A stretch of DNA of 64,000 nucleotides from Tyto alba (taxonomy: Eukaryota > Chordata > Aves > Strigiformes > Tytonidae), in contig NW_024881321.1 of the NCBI RefSeq assembly GCF_018691265.1, forward strand, positions 24,153,698-24,217,697. The letters are read 5' to 3'. Under the pieces are notes generated by a model. It saw only the letters and a list, made by a program, of their open reading frames with translations. It was not told the origin of the DNA and ran no database searches. The translations under genes and the position numbers were made by a program. Each line of letters begins with the position of its first letter. The stretch's first letter is position 1. This document shows, in pieces, positions 62,486 to 64,000 of the stretch.

Positions 62486-64000
62486 GATCAGCTGAAGGCT
62501 GAGAAAGGAAAAAAGACAGAATGGAGAAATAAGAAGAGCGGAACTTGTGTTAACCATAAATCTGTGTTGTTACAGAACTACGATGTCATAGGAATTATAG
62601 CAACATGGTGGGACAAATGCTTGCCCTTCTGGAATGAGGTGATGAATGGCTATAAACTCCTTCTAACCTGTTTATGGAAGACAAAGCAAGTTGTACTCTA
62701 CTCAAAGGAGTAGCTCACATGTCAGAACTCTTTTATGAAATGGAGCTGATTTGAGAGCTTGTGAGTTGGGATTGGAGGGGATAGTGATACAGACAGCCCA
62801 GTCAAAAAGAGGAAGCAGACAAGTCTTGTTTAACGACTGGAAAAAGTCCCCCAATTGCAAATGATGGTTCTCATGGGGGACTCTAACCACTTTGACACCT
62901 GATAAAAGGGTAACATGTTGGGATGTAAATAGGCCGGGAGATATCTATAAAGCACTGACAACAATTTTCTGCATTAAGTGCTGGCATAAGGTAGCAAGGA
63001 GAAGTCTGATGGACCTGTATGAAATATAGGTCCAATATAGGAAAATAGGTACCAATAAAGGAAAACTGGTCAGTGTTGTTTTTCACTGCAGAGATCCCAA
63101 GAGATCTTTAGGAAAGTAAGGAAAACAAGTAGCAGAATAAAACCTGACCTTCACTAGAGCAGATTTCAGCTTGTTCAGGGACATATTAGGCAGAATCGTG
63201 TAGAAGGCTATTTTGAAGGCCAAGGTTGTTCAATAGAGCTGTTTGATCTTCAAGGTGAGCATCCATACTGCATAAGAACTGTTGATGCCGATGTACAATG
63301 GAACAGGCAGTGACTGCAGGTGAGCTAACCAAACAAGGACCAAGCTTGAATGAATAAAGGCAGTGAATGGGAGTTGGAAACTACCAAAGAAGAGTAAACT
63401 AGCATCTCTGAAAATGCAAAGATGCAATTAAGGAAGAGGTTGAAATTCATAAGGGATGTGATCTGCAAGAAGAATGGCTATGTACACTGACAGCAGAAAG
63501 ACAGCAAAGTTGTTTACCCGCTGTTGGATAGAGTGGGTGACCTAAGGGAACAGAAAAAGGCTGTTCTTTGCCAAAACATGCATCGCCTTTGCTTGAGTCT
63601 TTACTGTCAAGGTCTATTCTGACACCTTCCAGGTCTCTAGCTCCATGGATGAGAGCATTGGGTGTCATTTACTTTGAGCTCATTGAGGCTGTAAATGTGG
63701 TCTCCTGTAGGAAGCTGAGGGGATGTAGATTGAATGGATGACCCACTACACTGTTGGCATGAAAATCTATTAATCTAACTTGAAACTACCAGAATTATTC
63801 ACAGAAGTAAATGGATCAAAAACTGTTTAATGTCCTCAACAATAAGCTCAACAATGGGTTGAACTGCATCCTTAGCAAGTTTCTGGGTGACACTACATTG
63901 AGGTGGGGGCAATATTGCTGATATTTTGGATGATGGGGCTGCCATTCAGAGGGATCTTAGCAAGCTGGAGTGCTGGACCTGCAGGAGCCTGCTTACGTTC
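62486..64000 (+). mobile_element. Degenerate CR1 LINE, endonuclease to reverse transcriptase, runs off the right edge
   Basis: Plus-oriented CR1 ORF2 remnant. At 62480-62713 the frame reads YDVIGIIATWWDK...NEVMNGYKL, the conserved block of the apurinic-type endonuclease. At 62862-62900 another frame gives MVLMGDSNHF, matching the catalytic GDFN(H) motif with Phe changed to Ser. Further along, 'agcaagtttctgggtgacactac' (about 63878) corresponds to the SKFADDT region of the reverse transcriptase, with the first Asp of the catalytic pair replaced by Gly. The 'gccattcagagggatcttagcaagctggagtgctgg' block near 63940 follows as in other CR1s. There are many stops and frame changes, so it is inactive. 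The middle (63060-63750) is hard to align by eye and may contain deletions or an inserted segment. It continues beyond 64000. Confidence 0.8.

Overview
This window looks like non-coding nuclear DNA from a bird. It is AT-rich, and I recognise no gene, RNA gene, CRISPR array or bacterial-type operon in it. The avian reading rests on several CR1 LINE fragments that end in the CR1 hallmark (an ATTCTATG/ATTCTGTG-type tail with no poly-A). It also rests on solo LTRs of endogenous retroviruses (ERVs) whose ends and internal organisation resemble those in bird genomes, songbirds especially. The family assignments are from memory of repeat families. No database search was possible.

Layout: 1-11.2 kb is unannotatable AT-rich sequence with a CR1 tail (966-1030) and A/C-rich simple repeats. 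A CR1 3' portion lies at 11.2-12.1 kb (+), and a solo LTR at 13087-14101 (-) has a TGGCC target-site duplication (TSD). A second LTR of the same family lies inverted at 19992-21058 (+, TSD TTGGC) inside an older minus-strand LTR-like sequence. A third LTR type is at 24957-25536 (+), followed by a minus-strand CR1 (25854-26400). From 26.4 to 37.2 kb there is only old sequence, a 93-bp (AAT)n array and one protein-like minus-strand frame (33161-33454). A short LTR (37244-37734, -) and another LTR type (38434-39364, -) follow.

From 40 kb on there is a CR1 tail (40112-40190), a polypyrimidine tract (41266-41377), a truncated LTR (about 49475-50236, +), a very old CR1-like stretch (50880-51400, -) and a well-preserved LTR (51666-52170, +, TSD CATTT). 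Next come a CR1 (54335-54689, +) and a full-length 1.3-kb LTR (58288-59593, -) with a duplicated U3 block. A degenerate CR1 ORF2 runs from about 62.5 kb off the right edge.

Nothing here acts together as a pathway. The organisation is a history of retroelement insertion and LTR-LTR recombination. Its most notable features are three LTR families that each occur twice in opposite orientation, one nested LTR, and enhancer-like internal tandem repeats within LTRs. I did not find a convincing undescribed functional system.
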